64,000 nt of DNA from Ailurus styani (GCA_002007465.1 LNAC01000378.1:124001-188000), one strand, 5' to 3'. Counted from the stretch's first letter, positions 21,975-33,785 are shown. Translations and numbers: made by a program. The notes: generated from the sequence alone by a model not told the origin.

Positions 21975-22685
21975 TCATGAGAGCCAAGATACAATCCAGC
22001 AATCCCACTTGTGGATATATATCCAAAGGAAATGAAATCAGTATCTTGAAGAGATAGCCATACTCCCAGGCTCATTGCAGTATTTTTTTCACCACAGCCA
22101 AGATATGGAAACAATCTAAGTGAATATAAACAGATGAATGGATAAAGAAAATGTGATGTTTGTGTGTGTGTGTATATATATAGAATATTATCCAGCCTTT
22201 AAAAAGATGGAAATCCTACCGCTTGTGACAACATGGATGTGCCTTGAGGACATTATGCTAAGTGAATTAAGCCAGACACAGGAAGACAAATACTGCATGA
22301 TCTCACTTACATGTGAAATCTAAGAATGTCAAACTCATAGAAGCAGAGAATAGAAGGGTGGTTACCAGGGGCTGGGGGCTGTGGGGAAAATGGGGAGATG
22401 TTATCAAAGAGTACAAAATTTCAGTTATGCAGGATGAATAGGTCCTGGGGATCCCATGTACAGCATGGTGATTATATTTAATAACACTGTATTGTATGCT
22501 TGAAATCTGCTGAGCGTAGATCTTACGTGTCCTGACCACACACACACACAGACACACACACACAAAGGTAACTATGTGAGGAAATGATGTTAATTAAGCT
22601 GATTGTGGTAATCATTTCACAATGTGTAGCCACTCAATATATATATAATTTTATTTGTCTATCATTACCAACAAAACTGGAGAAA
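21975..22685 (+). mobile_element. Second L1 3' end, sense
   Basis: A longer copy of an L1 3' part: 'atccagcaatcccacttg', 'ggaaatgaaatcagtatc', 'gatatggaaacaatc', 'gacaacatggatgtgcc', 'ggtggttaccaggggc' and a CA-rich piece at 22541-22564. It lies in the same orientation right after the previous one. Confidence 0.85.
22541..22565. repeat. (CA)n microsatellite
   Basis: A short CA run broken by one GA, inside the L1 3' end. Confidence 0.9.
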
Positions 22686-22879
22686 ATTCTTTTAAATAAA
22701 GTATCTGGAATTGCACCCAAAAAAGGCACTCAGGGTGATGAAAGGTATTGTCAGTGGGAGTGTGTGGAGGAAGTTGGAGGGGGCGAGATTAAAAAGGCAA
22801 GATGCATAGATGCGAGAAGTGTCCTGAGAGAATCTGTGGTATGAAGCGTGATGATATCTTCAAGAAGGTTTTTTGAGTT

Positions 22880-23060
22880 CAGAAGAGGAAAAGACCACAT
22901 TTGGCTGGGATTTCAAGAGAGAGATGAGGTTGGAGATAAACCTTGAAGGATGGATACAATTTTACCCACGGATAACGAAAGCTTTCCAAGTAGAAGGAAT
23001 AGCACAGGTGAAGGCCTAGAGGTGGGGAATTGCAGGCGCAGGTGTTCAGGGCAAGGCAAT
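22880..23060 (+). repeat. Ancient LINE-like fragment
   Basis: 'gctttccaagtagaagg', 'aatagcacaggtgaagg' and 'cctagaggtgggg' resemble the old L1M-type 3' region where 'cattccaggcagagg' is usual. Confidence 0.4.
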
Positions 23061-23319
23061 GATTGTGTTTAGAAGCAAGGCTGTGTGTAGTGTACAACAG
23101 GACATGAGTCAGGGAAGGGAAGCCAGCCTCACCCTTGACCTCCAGGTGATGATTTCCATCAGACACTGTTCTAGGCATTGCCATTGCCTCATTTCCATTT
23201 CAGGTAAGTTTTACATTGAACGGAAACATGTTTGCATCACTAGGCCCCATAGATCTTTCAAGTTTTGTTCCACCTGGCATGAACCTCTATCCATATTGAT
23301 GTTAAAACAGAGAGATACT

Positions 23320-23920
23320 GTGAAGGAGTGGTATGGAGCAGACCCCAGGGCCAGACCATCTGGGTTTGACTTGGAGCTCAGCACTGACTGGCTGGTGATG
23401 TCAGACCCATGGCCTAGTGTTGAACTGTCCTGCTCCCCCCACCCCCAATTCATATGTTTAAATCCTAACCCTCAGTACCTCAGAATGTGACCTTATTTGG
23501 AGAGAGGATCTTTATAGAGATAACCAAGTTCAAGTTACATTGGGCCCTAATCCAATATGGGGAAATTTGGACACAGAAAAGATAGGCACAGAAAGAAGAC
23601 ATTGTAAAGAGATGCAGGGAGAAGATGACCAGGAGAGAAGCCTGGAACAGATTCTCCCTCATGGCTGCAGAAGGAACCAAGCCTGCCCACATCCTGATCT
23701 CGGACTTCTCGACGGCAGAACTGAGACGCTACATTTCTGTTGTTTGAGCCTCCCAGTGTGTGGCAGTCTGTTTCGGCAGCCCCAGAAAGCTCCTACACCT
23801 CATCTCTCAGGCTTCAGCTTCCGCCCTTGGAAAAGGAATCATAATTGCCTTACAGGGTGGTGGGGATGAATGAAAGACTTAAACACAGAAAGGGCTCCGA
23901 GTGATGCCAAAAATAGAAGT
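23320..23920 (+). repeat. MIR SINE split by an MLT1A-like LTR
   Basis: The left part (23320-23411) reads 'gtggtatggagcagacc' and 'catctgggtttgacttgg'. The right part (23805-23920) reads 'tcataattgccttacag', 'ggtggtggggatgaatg'. Together they make one sense MIR broken by the LTR. Confidence 0.6.
23412..23804 (+). mobile_element. MLT1A-like solo LTR (MaLR)
   Basis: A near-complete LTR: 'gttgaactgtcctgctcc', 'aatcctaaccctcag', 'cctcagaatgtgacctta', 'gggccctaatccaatatg', 'atctcggacttctcgac', 'tttctgttgtttgagcc', 'ggcagtctgtttcggcagc'. No internal viral region is present. Confidence 0.8.
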
Positions 23921-24024
23921 AAGTATGTGCCATTCCTGTTCTGGGTGTCATTTGTTTTCTGTCAAACCATTTCCCTTCCACATCCAGGTAGCTTCCTTGT
24001 GGATCTCTCTATCAAGAAGGCTTA

Positions 24025-24228
24025 GGGGCAGGTGGGGGGTTCCTTTGGTTGAGCGTCCGACTTTTGATTTCGGCTCAGGTCATGATCTCAGGATCCTGAG
24101 ATCAAGCCCCACATGGGGCTCTGCGCTCAGCAGGGAGTCTGCTTCTCCCTCTGCCTCGCACTCTGTCCCTCCCCCGGCTCACAGGCAATCTCTCTCTCAA
24201 GTAAATAAATAGAACCTTTTTAAAAAAG
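24025..24228 (+). mobile_element. Older CAN-SINE
   Basis: Diverged head (aggtggggggttcctttgg), body 'gcgtccgacttttgattt' and tail 'aagtaaataaatagaacc'. Flanking 'gaaggctta' is at 24016-24024 and 24229-24237. Confidence 0.9.
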
Positions 24229-24239
24229 GAAGGCTTAAA

Positions 24240-24864
24240 TATTTGCTGTTTACTTTCGACAAGCTGCTCTTAGCTTATACTCCCTGTCCCACTTTGAGCT
24301 TTCTTCCTATGTAAATTTTTATACTTTGCCTTCAGCTCAAACTGCTTCTCAATGCAAACATGTGTCTTTCATTACGCATATCTTCTTTCACTTGTGCCTG
24401 AACTCCCGTGACCCTAATCAAATAGATTTCCCGTAAATTCTTTACCCTGGTATTTCTTTTGAGGATGTACTCACAAGAACATACCTGCTTTCCATTTCTA
24501 CCTGCAAAAAGCAAAACAATATCAACTGGCAGAGATAATTACCCACTTGTGAAAAAGGTGTTATTTCTTTCTACTGCAGTGCAGTGCAATAGAAATGTCA
24601 CTCTGAGTCAGGTTATATTAAGTAGCTTTATGTCACATGACACAGTGTGAACTGACACATGCTGGGCTTCTGGATTAGATCTGGGATCACGAATCAAAAG
24701 AAACACATTTGTAACTGAAGTACTAGTGGCTTTAAGTAACAAAACTGTGATTCATATTGTTTTTCCTTACCTGCTTTTTTTTTTTTAACTTTGTTGGGGG
24801 CAATAAGGGTATTGAAATTAATTGTGCAATTTAACCACATTTCTAATGTTAATTTTAAATTGTA
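24240..24864. other. Non-coding sequence, nothing recognised
   Basis: AT-rich unique-looking sequence with a T run at 24776-24786. No exon or repeat named. Confidence 0.4.
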
Positions 24865-24985
24865 TTGAGTACCTTGGTTCCTGTCTTTGCCACTGACTAG
24901 CATATGACCTGAGGTGACTTCCCTTCTCTCTCTGGGCCTCAGTTTCTCCATTTTCAAAATTAGAGTGCTGGGCTAAAATCCAGCT
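24865..24985 (+). repeat. MIR-like fragment
   Basis: 'tgccactgactagcatatg', 'gtgacttcccttctctc' and 'ggcctcagtttctccatt' follow MIR order in sense. Confidence 0.6.
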
Positions 24986-26067
24986 CTAGAATGCTAAGAT
25001 ATTCTTAAGCTCTGCGATTGTACAATGTAAGACTCTGTAAGGGCATAAAGGCCAGCTAATCTGGCTTTTCCCAGTGGCATTTTGGCTTTCTATCTGAAGA
25101 CTACTGCTTGTGTTTTAAATTCTGCTGTAGCTCCATGCGGCTTTACTGACAGCATCAGAATTAGAGAGCTAAGTATCTTCTACTGGTCCCAATGATTACA
25201 TAATGAATACAAATATATTACCAGAAAGTTCTCTCACTAGGTAAGTAACATTCACATTCAGTGAAAGGCTTCAGCAAGGCACTGATGTGAGGACCAAAGA
25301 CAAATTACAAATAATTGATTGAGGTTTTCATGTGCATGATGAACAACCCCATTTTCAATTATACGTGAAATGTAATCATCCTCCTTTTTTTTTGCAGTAG
25401 ACAAAAGTTATCTTATGGATGGTATATGTAAATGCGGGTACTTGAAAATATTCATCTGTAATGAGACAGGATTTGACTGGCAGGAAAGAGAACAAAGGGG
25501 AAGACGAGATCTGAGGGTAGGAAAGAGGGCTCTGGGGTAGAAGCCTGAACACTCGTTCCTCTGCCCTCTAGCGCTCACCCCAAGGGGGCTGAGCAGATAC
25601 CGTGGCAAGAGATGTTGCAAGTACACTGAGAAGCATTGTTTAAGGTGTCCAGTTAGGAAGGAGTGTGTGAAAGGATTCCATTCATTCTAGAAAGTCAGGA
25701 GAAAAAAGGTGACGGAATCTGTCCCAGGCTGCGCATCTGTCCGAGTCTGAGATTGAGGAGATAGAGTGGCTGCCAGGGGCGTGTGGGGGTCTGGGGCTGG
25801 GGAGGAAGTAGGGCGGGCAGATGATTATGGATAAAGACATTACAGAAGACCTGCCTTTTTCTTTTTATGAGTAGCTGAGCAAAAGCAGGAACTGAAAAAA
25901 CGAGGCTTGTTTTAACCCAGCCATAGCAAATGAACTCTGTTATCGCAGAGTGGTGAATTATGCTCAGAACCATCTATGCCTGATTTGGAACTGAGGATTT
26001 CACTCTGCCCTGAAGGGCAAGTGTGTTCCGTAAATGCCTGGAGGGAATGGCGATTAGGGAAACAAAA
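24986..26067. other. Unique non-coding sequence
   Basis: Contains a four-run G motif at 25776-25802, a T-run at 25385-25393 and no recognised repeat or exon. Confidence 0.4.
25776..25802 (+). other. G-quadruplex motif
   Basis: Four G-runs of 4, 5, 4 and 4 with spacers of 5, 3 and 2 bases fit the standard G4 pattern. Confidence 0.7.
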
Positions 26068-26076
26068 GGGCAGGAG

Positions 26077-26264
26077 GGGGGCACCTGGGTGGCTCAGTGG
26101 GTTAAAGCCTCTGCCTTTGGCTCAGGTCATGATCTCAGGGTCCTGGGATCGAGCCCCGCATTGGGCTCTCTGCTCAGCGGGGAGCCTGCTTCCTCCTCTC
26201 TGCCTTCCTCTCTGCCTACTTGTAATCTCTCTGTCAAATAAATAAAATCTTTAAAAAAGGGGGG
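26077..26264 (+). mobile_element. Young CAN-SINE, complete
   Basis: Full mustelid-type body and tail. The 9-bp flank gggcaggag is at 26068-26076 and 26265-26273. Confidence 0.94.
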
Positions 26265-26273
26265 GGGCAGGAG

Positions 26274-26904
26274 AGCCTCCAGGTTTTCTGTCTAAAGAGG
26301 AAAACTATTTCTCACATACATATGTCACAATTTTCCAGTACTTTTTGTTTTAGGTAATTGTTTATCTCCTTGTCTTTCATGACACGAAATTCCATCTTTA
26401 ACTAAATACACTCATGAGTCACCACTGTATTTAGGTGTTTTGTACCTTATCAATCACTGGATCCTGTGGCGTTATCTAATCTTTTTAAAAAGGGATCTTC
26501 ATCCTGGAAGTGTTTGGGACCTCTCCTTTAATGTCTTGGATGGTGGCAACGGACGAGCTTAACAGAAAATGTCCTGACAAAGGATTGCCTTAGTGCACTA
26601 GCTACAGCACCCTTGACAAAGTCAGAAAAGTTTAGGGATATTGGTGGAGAGAATGTGGACAGAAATGTCATTTCTGTTTCTGGGGTGATGGGATGTGATG
26701 AGCTTTAGAGTACCTGGTAGGCAAGAAGGCAAGAAGGAATCAGACAGTTGGAAGCTGTCTGCCTTGCTGTAGGCAACAGACTAGAGAGGAGAGAAGAGCG
26801 AGTAGCAGAAAGTAGTCCCTCCTCTCTAGAGGGCATTAAGTAAGTAATGCCAAAGGGTTAGGACCCATCAGCTCCTGCCTTTTGGCCTTCATGGGGATGA
26901 GCGC
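26274..26904. other. Non-coding sequence, nothing recognised
   Basis: Unique-looking sequence without a nameable element. Confidence 0.4.
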
Positions 26905-27257
26905 CAGTCTGCTATGGCTGCTCTAACAAAATGCCACAGAATGGGGGGCTGATAAATAACAGAAATATATTTCTCACTGTTCTTGTAGCTGGAAGTCCAA
27001 GATCAGGATGCCTGCCTAGTCAGGTTCTCGTGAGAACCTGCTTCCAGGTTCATAGATGAGTGTCTTTTCATGGTCTCCTTACATGGTGGGAGAGAAGAGA
27101 GAGCTCGCTGGGGTCTCTTTGTAAGGGCCTAATCCCATTCACCAGGGTTCCACCTTTATGACCTAAACACCTCCCCCAAGGTCCTACCTCCTAATACCAT
27201 CACACTGGGGATTGGATCTCAACATATGAATTTTGGAGGGACACAAACATTCAGTTC
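26905..27257 (-). mobile_element. MST/MLT1-type solo LTR (MaLR)
   Basis: The reverse complement of an MST-like LTR: 'tgctatggctgctctaac', 'gctggaagtccaagatcag', 'gcctaatcccattcacc', 'cctcctaataccatcac', 'tatgaattttggaggg'. No internal region. Confidence 0.8.
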
Positions 27258-28770
27258 TTACCAGCGACCTCATCACAGAATCCTGGCCTTTCTTTCCTTT
27301 GAAAATTTTGCAAAGCACCCATGCATTCTGGAGAAAAGTCATTATTCAAAGACTTTTAAATACCCCCCCAACATGCATACACACATACAGTACTTGGAGT
27401 CTCAAACATGAGTGGGGTCACTTGTAATATTTTCCATAAGTGCTCACCTTTCTTTCATTCACCCCACCTCCACTCATCCTCTTCACAAGAGGATGAACGG
27501 CTTCTTTGTGTAAGTTACTGACCGGGAAGCAGTGTACCAAATAATTAGTGCTATAGTTAAAATCTGAAGTCTTCATTGAAATGTGGTCGTGGGTGAGCTG
27601 GGAACATAGACCCTGGGGAAAATGCTGCCCAGTGTACTGATGGTAAAAGAGCCCCGCCACTTCCTAATAATGGAACATGAGTTTGTTACTGCTTCACATC
27701 AAAAGACTTACGTGTTCTCAGAGTAATGCAAAGGAACAGTGATTTTCTTTTTGCAAAGATTGATTTTCAAGAGTAAAAGGAAAGCTAGACTCTTTGGTAA
27801 TATAACTCCATTGAGGTGCAGCAAAGAGAAATTCCAATGATCCAAGAATGACTTGGCTGGGTAGGCAACGGTATAGCTTGAAGAACATGCTCATTGAAAA
27901 GAAATATGGAAGGAAGGAAAAAAACCTTGCCTCCCAGCCCATAGCAGATCAGACATTATATAAAGAACCACAAAGAAGAGGGGGAAAGAAACTAGGTTGC
28001 AAGAAATCTCTTTGATACCTAAATCCTTCTGGAAGGTGCAGGACAGATCTTAACTATACAACCTGCTCAGGTTCTCCAACTGTTTGGTCACTTTCGGCCA
28101 TTTCCGCCACTCTCTCCACAATTATCAAATATTATTACTGCATTTGCCACAGATGCCTTGCTTTTAAGGATTTCATTTTAAAAGCTGAAGTACCCAAGTG
28201 TTTATTTTTTTTTTGTGATACAGCATATTCTAATGGTGCTCTTTAGCTAATGCTGCAGCCACCCCATGCCCTATTTCCATTATGAATCATTATTTTAAGA
28301 TGTGTAACTTGGTTACAGAAAATTGCTCCATAAAGACACCTGAACAGCAAGTTCTCATATGAGCAAGGAAATTTTAAGATGATGAAATGTTAAAAAAATA
28401 TACAATAAATAGTCTTTAATACCTTAGACTATATTTCCAAGCTCCTAAAAGTTGAAAACGAGTTGTTGAAGTTTTGCTGTTGGTTTTCCTCTTTCTTTTT
28501 CGCTTTTTGGAAATAAAAGACAACCTATTAGGCCTCCATCTAGAGCAGACTCCTTTCTAACTTCTTTGCCCCTGTAAATCAGGCTATAAAGAGGTGAGAA
28601 TCAGCTCCAGATTTGTGGCACCTTTCTTCCCTAGAGTCAAGAATATTGCTATTTTCATTGGTTTAGAAAAAAAAAATACAGTGCTGTTTGTAGTCATTAA
28701 CATAGCCATTGTTTCAGGAAGGTCTCATTAATGTTCACTTTAAAAAATTCTGCCCTCGGGGCATTAAGTG
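27258..28770. other. Unique AT-rich non-coding stretch
   Basis: About 1.5 kb without a recognised repeat. The segment 28130-28400 ('ttgccacagatgccttgc', 'gctctttagctaatgctgc', 'tccattatgaatcatt') reads like conserved non-coding DNA, but this is an impression only. Confidence 0.4.
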
Positions 28771-28771
28771 G

Positions 28772-28925
28772 CCAAAAGAACATGAGTTTTGGAGTGAAAC
28801 AACACAAAATTTAAATCCATTTTCTCAGGCCTAAAATAGAGTCTACAAATCATAAGGATTACATGAGATAAGGCACAGAATGTCACCTAACACAGTAACC
28901 GGAGGTCTAATAGGCACACAAGAAA
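28772..28925 (+). repeat. MIR-like fragment
   Basis: 'acatgagttttggagtg', 'aaatttaaatccattttc' and 'ggattacatgagataagg' follow a sense MIR with internal losses. Confidence 0.55.
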
Positions 28926-29080
28926 TGGTAGCCAATGTGACGATGATGTGGTGACTTCTTTCCTTGGGAACAAAACCAGAGGATCTCAACTAGGCCAAAG
29001 AGATTGGCAGAATGTGTATATCCATGCAAGACAACACTCTCATTAGTCTCATTCCATGCACTTCAGTTACTTGTTGGGAA

Positions 29081-29135
29081 GTGTGTGCGCACGCACGCAC
29101 ACAGACACACACAGACAGACACAGACAGACAGACA

Positions 29136-29174
<39 letters not shown>
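29081..29174. repeat. (CA)n / (ACAG)n microsatellite
   Basis: Starts gtgtgtgcgcacgcacg, passes through ACAG units (29100-29138), then a pure CA run to 29174. Confidence 0.97.
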
Positions 29175-29176
<2 letters not shown>

Positions 29177-31518
29177 AACCTTCCATCTTTCTGAGTCCCA
29201 GAGTATATGCAGTCCCAGAGAATATCCCAGAGAATAAGGGTTTCTGGAACTGGTAAAAAAGGAAGTGCTAATAACAACTCAAAGTAAATGTATATGTTGC
29301 CTAAAGGAAAGCTCCCAAATAAGTATCAGGAAACTTCGAGCAGCTTTAAGATAGTATGATAATTTAATTTCAACAGGATAAAGCTATTGAGAATGCCCCG
29401 CGGCCCTTAAAATATCATTCTAATCCCTATCACCAGAAACAAGAGGGATTTTCTAAGGTATTTGACCCAGGCTTACGTGATACAGGGGATGAAGTCGCAG
29501 ATACCCCTATTGTGCTCAGAGACCTTGGCACGAAAGAGCAAGTTAATGGTATGTTCCTGAGCTAATCCGACCAAGTGTCTTGGAGTTAAGTCATATTTTT
29601 GTCATCTCAGGCATGTGTGTTGATACAGCTCACTATGTATTCCTTGTACGTACTTAACACAATCCATCCCATTTAGCCAGCAACACTAAAATAATGGATT
29701 CTTGACAGTGACTTGGGTTGGGGTGTTGCATTTGCAAGCAAAACACACTCTACTTCCTCAATATTGGCTGCTTTAGTGGAGGCTCTTACAGCTGACAACA
29801 CAACAGAGAACTTCATAAAGAAAGTCTCATGATAGCTGTTATTTATTATGCAAATGCTCCCTGCCATGGCAACATTGCATCCAGGAGTTTGCTTTATTTG
29901 CACTAGGACATGGCCTGCATATTCAAATGAAGGCAGCCGTACATTATGCCTACACATTACAAAGATTTTGTTTTCCTTGACACTTACAGGAGAACAAACT
30001 GCAATTAATATAGCCTGTTTAAGCAGACAGCACCCAATTAGTTATCATCCATTTTCAGATTGGGATGCTAGACAAAAAACATGGAGCTGGGCTCCTTATT
30101 CAAAAGGAAAATACATCCAAACTACAGGTTTTCAAAGACACATTTAACTCACAATGGCAAGGATACTCACTTAGCCTTTAATGTGAAATGGAGTGTTAAT
30201 TTTTCTCTGTCACCTCTTAATTGCTTCCTTATTATACTGTTCAAGCAGTTAATTGCTAGACTGAGTGAAAGAGTGTTTTCAGGGGAAAGGAAATGCCACA
30301 GCATGAAAGAAAAAAAAATAGAAGCAGTTCACTAGCGTAATTGGGTCTGATATAACATTAGCTATGGTATTCCTTTTAGTGGTATCTACAAAAATTAATA
30401 GGCAAAGCCAAATTGTTTGTTATTGGGAAAGTAGAGAAAGATTAAGTCAATTGACATGCCTACATGTGACTTGCATCGCTGTCATTTAGCAAGCAACCAA
30501 GTGGGCTCTTCCATGCCGTCCACATTTGGCCCAGAGATAGGCTACTTCCCCCATGTGTGGTGCAGATGAGGACATCTCCATAAGCCAGATATTCTTCGTT
30601 CATTCGTGCAGAAGCTCATTCCAGGGAGCTGTGTGGACACTTGCTTGCTGCCTTTCCTGCGTTAACTCTTCAAAGTACAGTCGAGAAAGAAGAGAAGGCA
30701 AAAAAGCGGTTGTGCCCTAATGCTTCTCAATGCTTTGGAGCTCCCCCTGCAATTCCATTTGTATCTTAGGGAAATGGACCCTTCCTTTCAGTACCGTCAA
30801 AAATGGGAGTTGACACTGTCAGAGCCTGATTGTACTTCTTCGGCAAAGAAATGGATAGTCAGAATAAAAGGCAAGAATTACAGACATTTATCTAAACAAC
30901 AAAACATAGATCACTGGCTTTAATAAGGATGTTTGCATGCCGGTGTTAGGGAATTCATAATAAGTATTATTTTCCACATCCTCTAATTTTATTAGACCAC
31001 AGCAATTATTAACGAAGAAAGATGGTAAAGAAAACATTTGCTTTAACAGTGAGGTTAGAAGAGAGATTTTTGTTTGTACTGTGTTTTAATGATGGTCCAG
31101 AGAAATAACTTTGTTGTGTCTTAAACTTCCCAATGAAATATAAGAAAAAAGTCAACCATTTACCAAATTGTGTTCATTAGCATTTACGCAGTGATTAACT
31201 CATTAGCCTTACTCTATTGGCAGTTCCTGTTTGTTTGACTGGTTATGGAAATCTCTTGATCTTCCCCCGATTTTGCATCTAGAAAGCCAGGGGTTGGAGG
31301 CAGAGAAAGTGACTGGGAGTGGATTCCTTCTATAAGTGGACCGATCATGTGAAACTGTACCGATGCCCCACCTCCAAAGATGCAGAAGTAGAGAAAATTC
31401 AATCCTGAAGGAGATCATGCTGAATTACAAGGTACTGAACTATTAAGAACATAAAATATTCAATATAAAACATCACAAAGAAAATCTAGGCTTTGCACTC
31501 TCCTACAAACAAGCGAGA
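29175..31518. other. Long repeat-free non-coding stretch, candidate conserved element
   Basis: About 2.3 kb without a recognised transposon. It includes an octamer ATGCAAAT at 29848-29855, 'gcatattcaaatgaagg' at about 29917 and several TAATT cores (29990-30270). No exon-like frame with splice sites is apparent. Confidence 0.45.
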
Positions 31519-31519
31519 A

Positions 31520-32099
31520 CAGTGACTCTTAACCTAGGAACCATTCATGGGAATCTGGGTCCATAAACAACCCAAAATATTGCATAAGAATTCTATGCAT
31601 ATGTGAGTGTCTCTGTGTTTTACTCAAGGAGGAGCCATAGGTTTTATATTAATTTTCTATGCTGTGTAACAAATTGCCATAAATTCAGTGACCTAAAACA
31701 ATACACACCTCTATTTCGCAATTCCTGGAGGTCAGGAGTCTGCATGGCTTACCCAGGATCCGCTGCAAGGCTGCCATCAAGGTTTCCAAGTTCACTCTGG
31801 TTCTTGGCAGAATTCATTTTCTTGTGGCTGTAGGACTCACGGCAGCTTGCTACGACAAAATCAACAAAAAGAACAAGATTCTAGATCAGTCTGATAGCAA
31901 GAGGGAGTCTCATATAAGGTAATCAGTGGAGGGACAGCTCATCGTTTTTGCCATATCCTATTGTTTACAAGCAAGCTACATATCCTGCCCATACATAAGA
32001 GGGGGGCTGTGAAGACCAGGAGACAGGGAAATGGAGGCCACCTTTGCTTTTTAGATTTTCAAACAGATCTAAGATTTTTGCAGAAGTTATAAACCACTG
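31520..32099 (+). repeat. hAT-type MITE split by an LTR
   Basis: The left end 'cagtgactcttaaccta' (31520-31640) and the right end 'agttataaaccactg' (32045-32099) are inverted ends of one element of the type found around 'ggttctcaacc'. The LTR at 31644-32043 separates them. Confidence 0.6.
31644..32043 (-). mobile_element. MaLR/MLT1-type LTR inside a hAT MITE
   Basis: 'taattttctatgctgtg', 'acaaattgccataaattc', 'ggtcaggagtctgcatgg', 'ggcagaattcattttcttg' and 'ttgccatatcctattg' form a near-complete reversed LTR. Confidence 0.65.
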
Positions 32100-32114
32100 G
32101 TCTAGTCTACAGAG

Positions 32115-32690
32115 GTGTGTGTGTATTATTCATTATCTATTATTTAGCCACATATTACCACTAAACCTAGTTTCCCTGGGCCAGGAATTCAGACAAAGCA
32201 CAGTGTGGATGGCCTGTATCTGCTCCAGCATGCCTTAGGTCTCAGCTGGAAGACTCAATGACTGGGAGCTGGAATCATCTGGAGTTTCATTTGCTCACAG
32301 GTCTACTGGTTCATGCTTGCCATCAGTTACAAGCTTTGGTTCCTCTCCCCATGTGTTTTTCTGTGTGTCTCTTTACAGGCAACTTAGGGCTTCCTTATGG
32401 CATGGGGGCTGGGTTCCACAGGTGATCATTCCAAGAAGGACCCAGAACCAGAGCCAGAGAGAGAGAAAGAAGAGAAAAAGAAACAGAGAGGGCAGAAGCC
32501 ATATCATTTCTTCTGACCTTGCCAGAATTCCCATAGCTTCACTTCTAACGTATTCAATTGGTGAAAGCAGTTACAAAGATTCACTCAGCCTCAAGACATG
32601 AGAACACAGACTCCACTTCTCATCAGTAAAGGAGATAGGATGAATATGTGGGTAGGGCCGTGCTGGAAAATACGATTTGCCACAACAAAT
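32115..32690 (-). repeat. Second MaLR-like LTR, diverged
   Basis: 'attatctattatttagcc', 'gggccaggaattcagac', 'cttaggtctcagctgg', 'gagccagagagagagaaag' and 'gcagaagccatatcatttc' follow the same reversed LTR order but at lower similarity. Confidence 0.45.
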
Positions 32691-32699
32691 GAATGTAGG

Positions 32700-32778
32700 C
32701 CCTCAACAAATATTTACTGGGCTCCCATACTTTGTGTACATAACTGATCTAGTCCTCCAACAAATATTTACTGGGCTG
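32700..32778 (+). repeat. Direct repeat, 22-23 bp
   Basis: The string caacaaatatttactgggct occurs at about 32703 and again at about 32758, with about 35 bp between copies. Confidence 0.85.
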
Positions 32779-33029
32779 TAACCCTGAAACTTAAAAGCAT
32801 CCTGGAGAAATCCCAACACTAAACAGAAATTCGCAACTTGTGAGTTCCCAGTATCTCACAGAAACCTGCCCTTTGGCAGGGCTTTCCACCTGTAACAAAA
32901 ACAGACCCCCCAATCTCACAAATGAATTCTCATCATCTTACAGGAGAAATGCTCCATAAATGGTTTCCCGGCATTTTGTGGATATAGCGGACTAACAATC
33001 ATGTGATTCATTTACTCATTTATTTCTTG

Positions 33030-33250
33030 TTTATTCAAGACATGTTTATTGAATACCTACTACATGCCAAGGTTCAAGGCACTGGGATTACAATAATGAA
33101 GTAGACGTTGTTCGTGCCCTCACTGAGCTCAGTCCAGTAAAGGAAACCAAAAACTAAATAAGCAATTATAATACACAACGATGAATTCTATAATGAGGGA
33201 AATACACAGTGGCATGCACTTGAGTGAGGAAACACTTCCTGAAGGAAATG
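33030..33250 (+). repeat. Ancient LINE-like repeat
   Basis: 'gacatgtttattgaatacc', 'ctactacatgccaagg', 'ggcactgggattacaat', 'gaattctataatgaggg' match the old dispersed 'attcaacaaatatttattg' family. Family unresolved. Confidence 0.5.
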
Positions 33251-33369
33251 ACAGTTGCCGGCAAATCCAAAGTGTAGGTTCTATGAAGGCAAATACTCCC
33301 TACAGTATACAATATGGGTTCTTAATGAGAGTTTAATAAAGCCTCGGTTAATAGGTCGAATCCTATTAC

Positions 33370-33785
33370 TCTTTTCTAAAACCCTCAAAGGTGTACATCT
33401 TAGTAGGACATTTAGAGTCCTATGTAACTTGGCCCTGCTATTCCAACCATTGGTACTCTCATCATTCCTAAAACATGGCATATGCTTTTACACTGCTACA
33501 ACGTTTGTCCATGATATCACCACAGCCTTGAATGCTCTTCTTCCTCTGTGTGTGTGTGTGTGTGCGTGTGCGAGTGCGAGTGCGTACATGTGTTGCCTGT
33601 CTTATCTTATTCAATCCAATAGTATTAATCCAAATGTTAGGTTCTACCAAAGCCTTTCATGATCAACCTTACCCAAGCTGGAGTTAACTGCATCTTTCTC
33701 TTGGTGCCCGCAGCACTCAGCTTGTACCATTTGTTCTACTTTGTCTGGCATTAGAATTACTTCTGTGTGTCTGTCGCCTCCCTCA
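33370..33785 (+). repeat. LINE L2 fragment with (TG)n
   Basis: 'ttctaaaaccctcaaagg', 'taacttggccctgctattc', 'cttgaatgctcttcttcc', a TG run, then 'taccaaagcctttcatg' and 'gcagcactcagcttgtacc' follow the L2 order through about 400 bp. Confidence 0.6.
33547..33590. repeat. (TG)n tract
   Basis: Imperfect TG/CG tract tgtgtgtgtgtgtgcgtgtg and following units inside the L2 fragment. Confidence 0.92.

Noticed and set aside
23059..23490. 143-codon plus-strand frame
   Set aside because: It runs through an old LINE-like piece, a MIR half and the start of an LTR, so it cannot be one real coding region.
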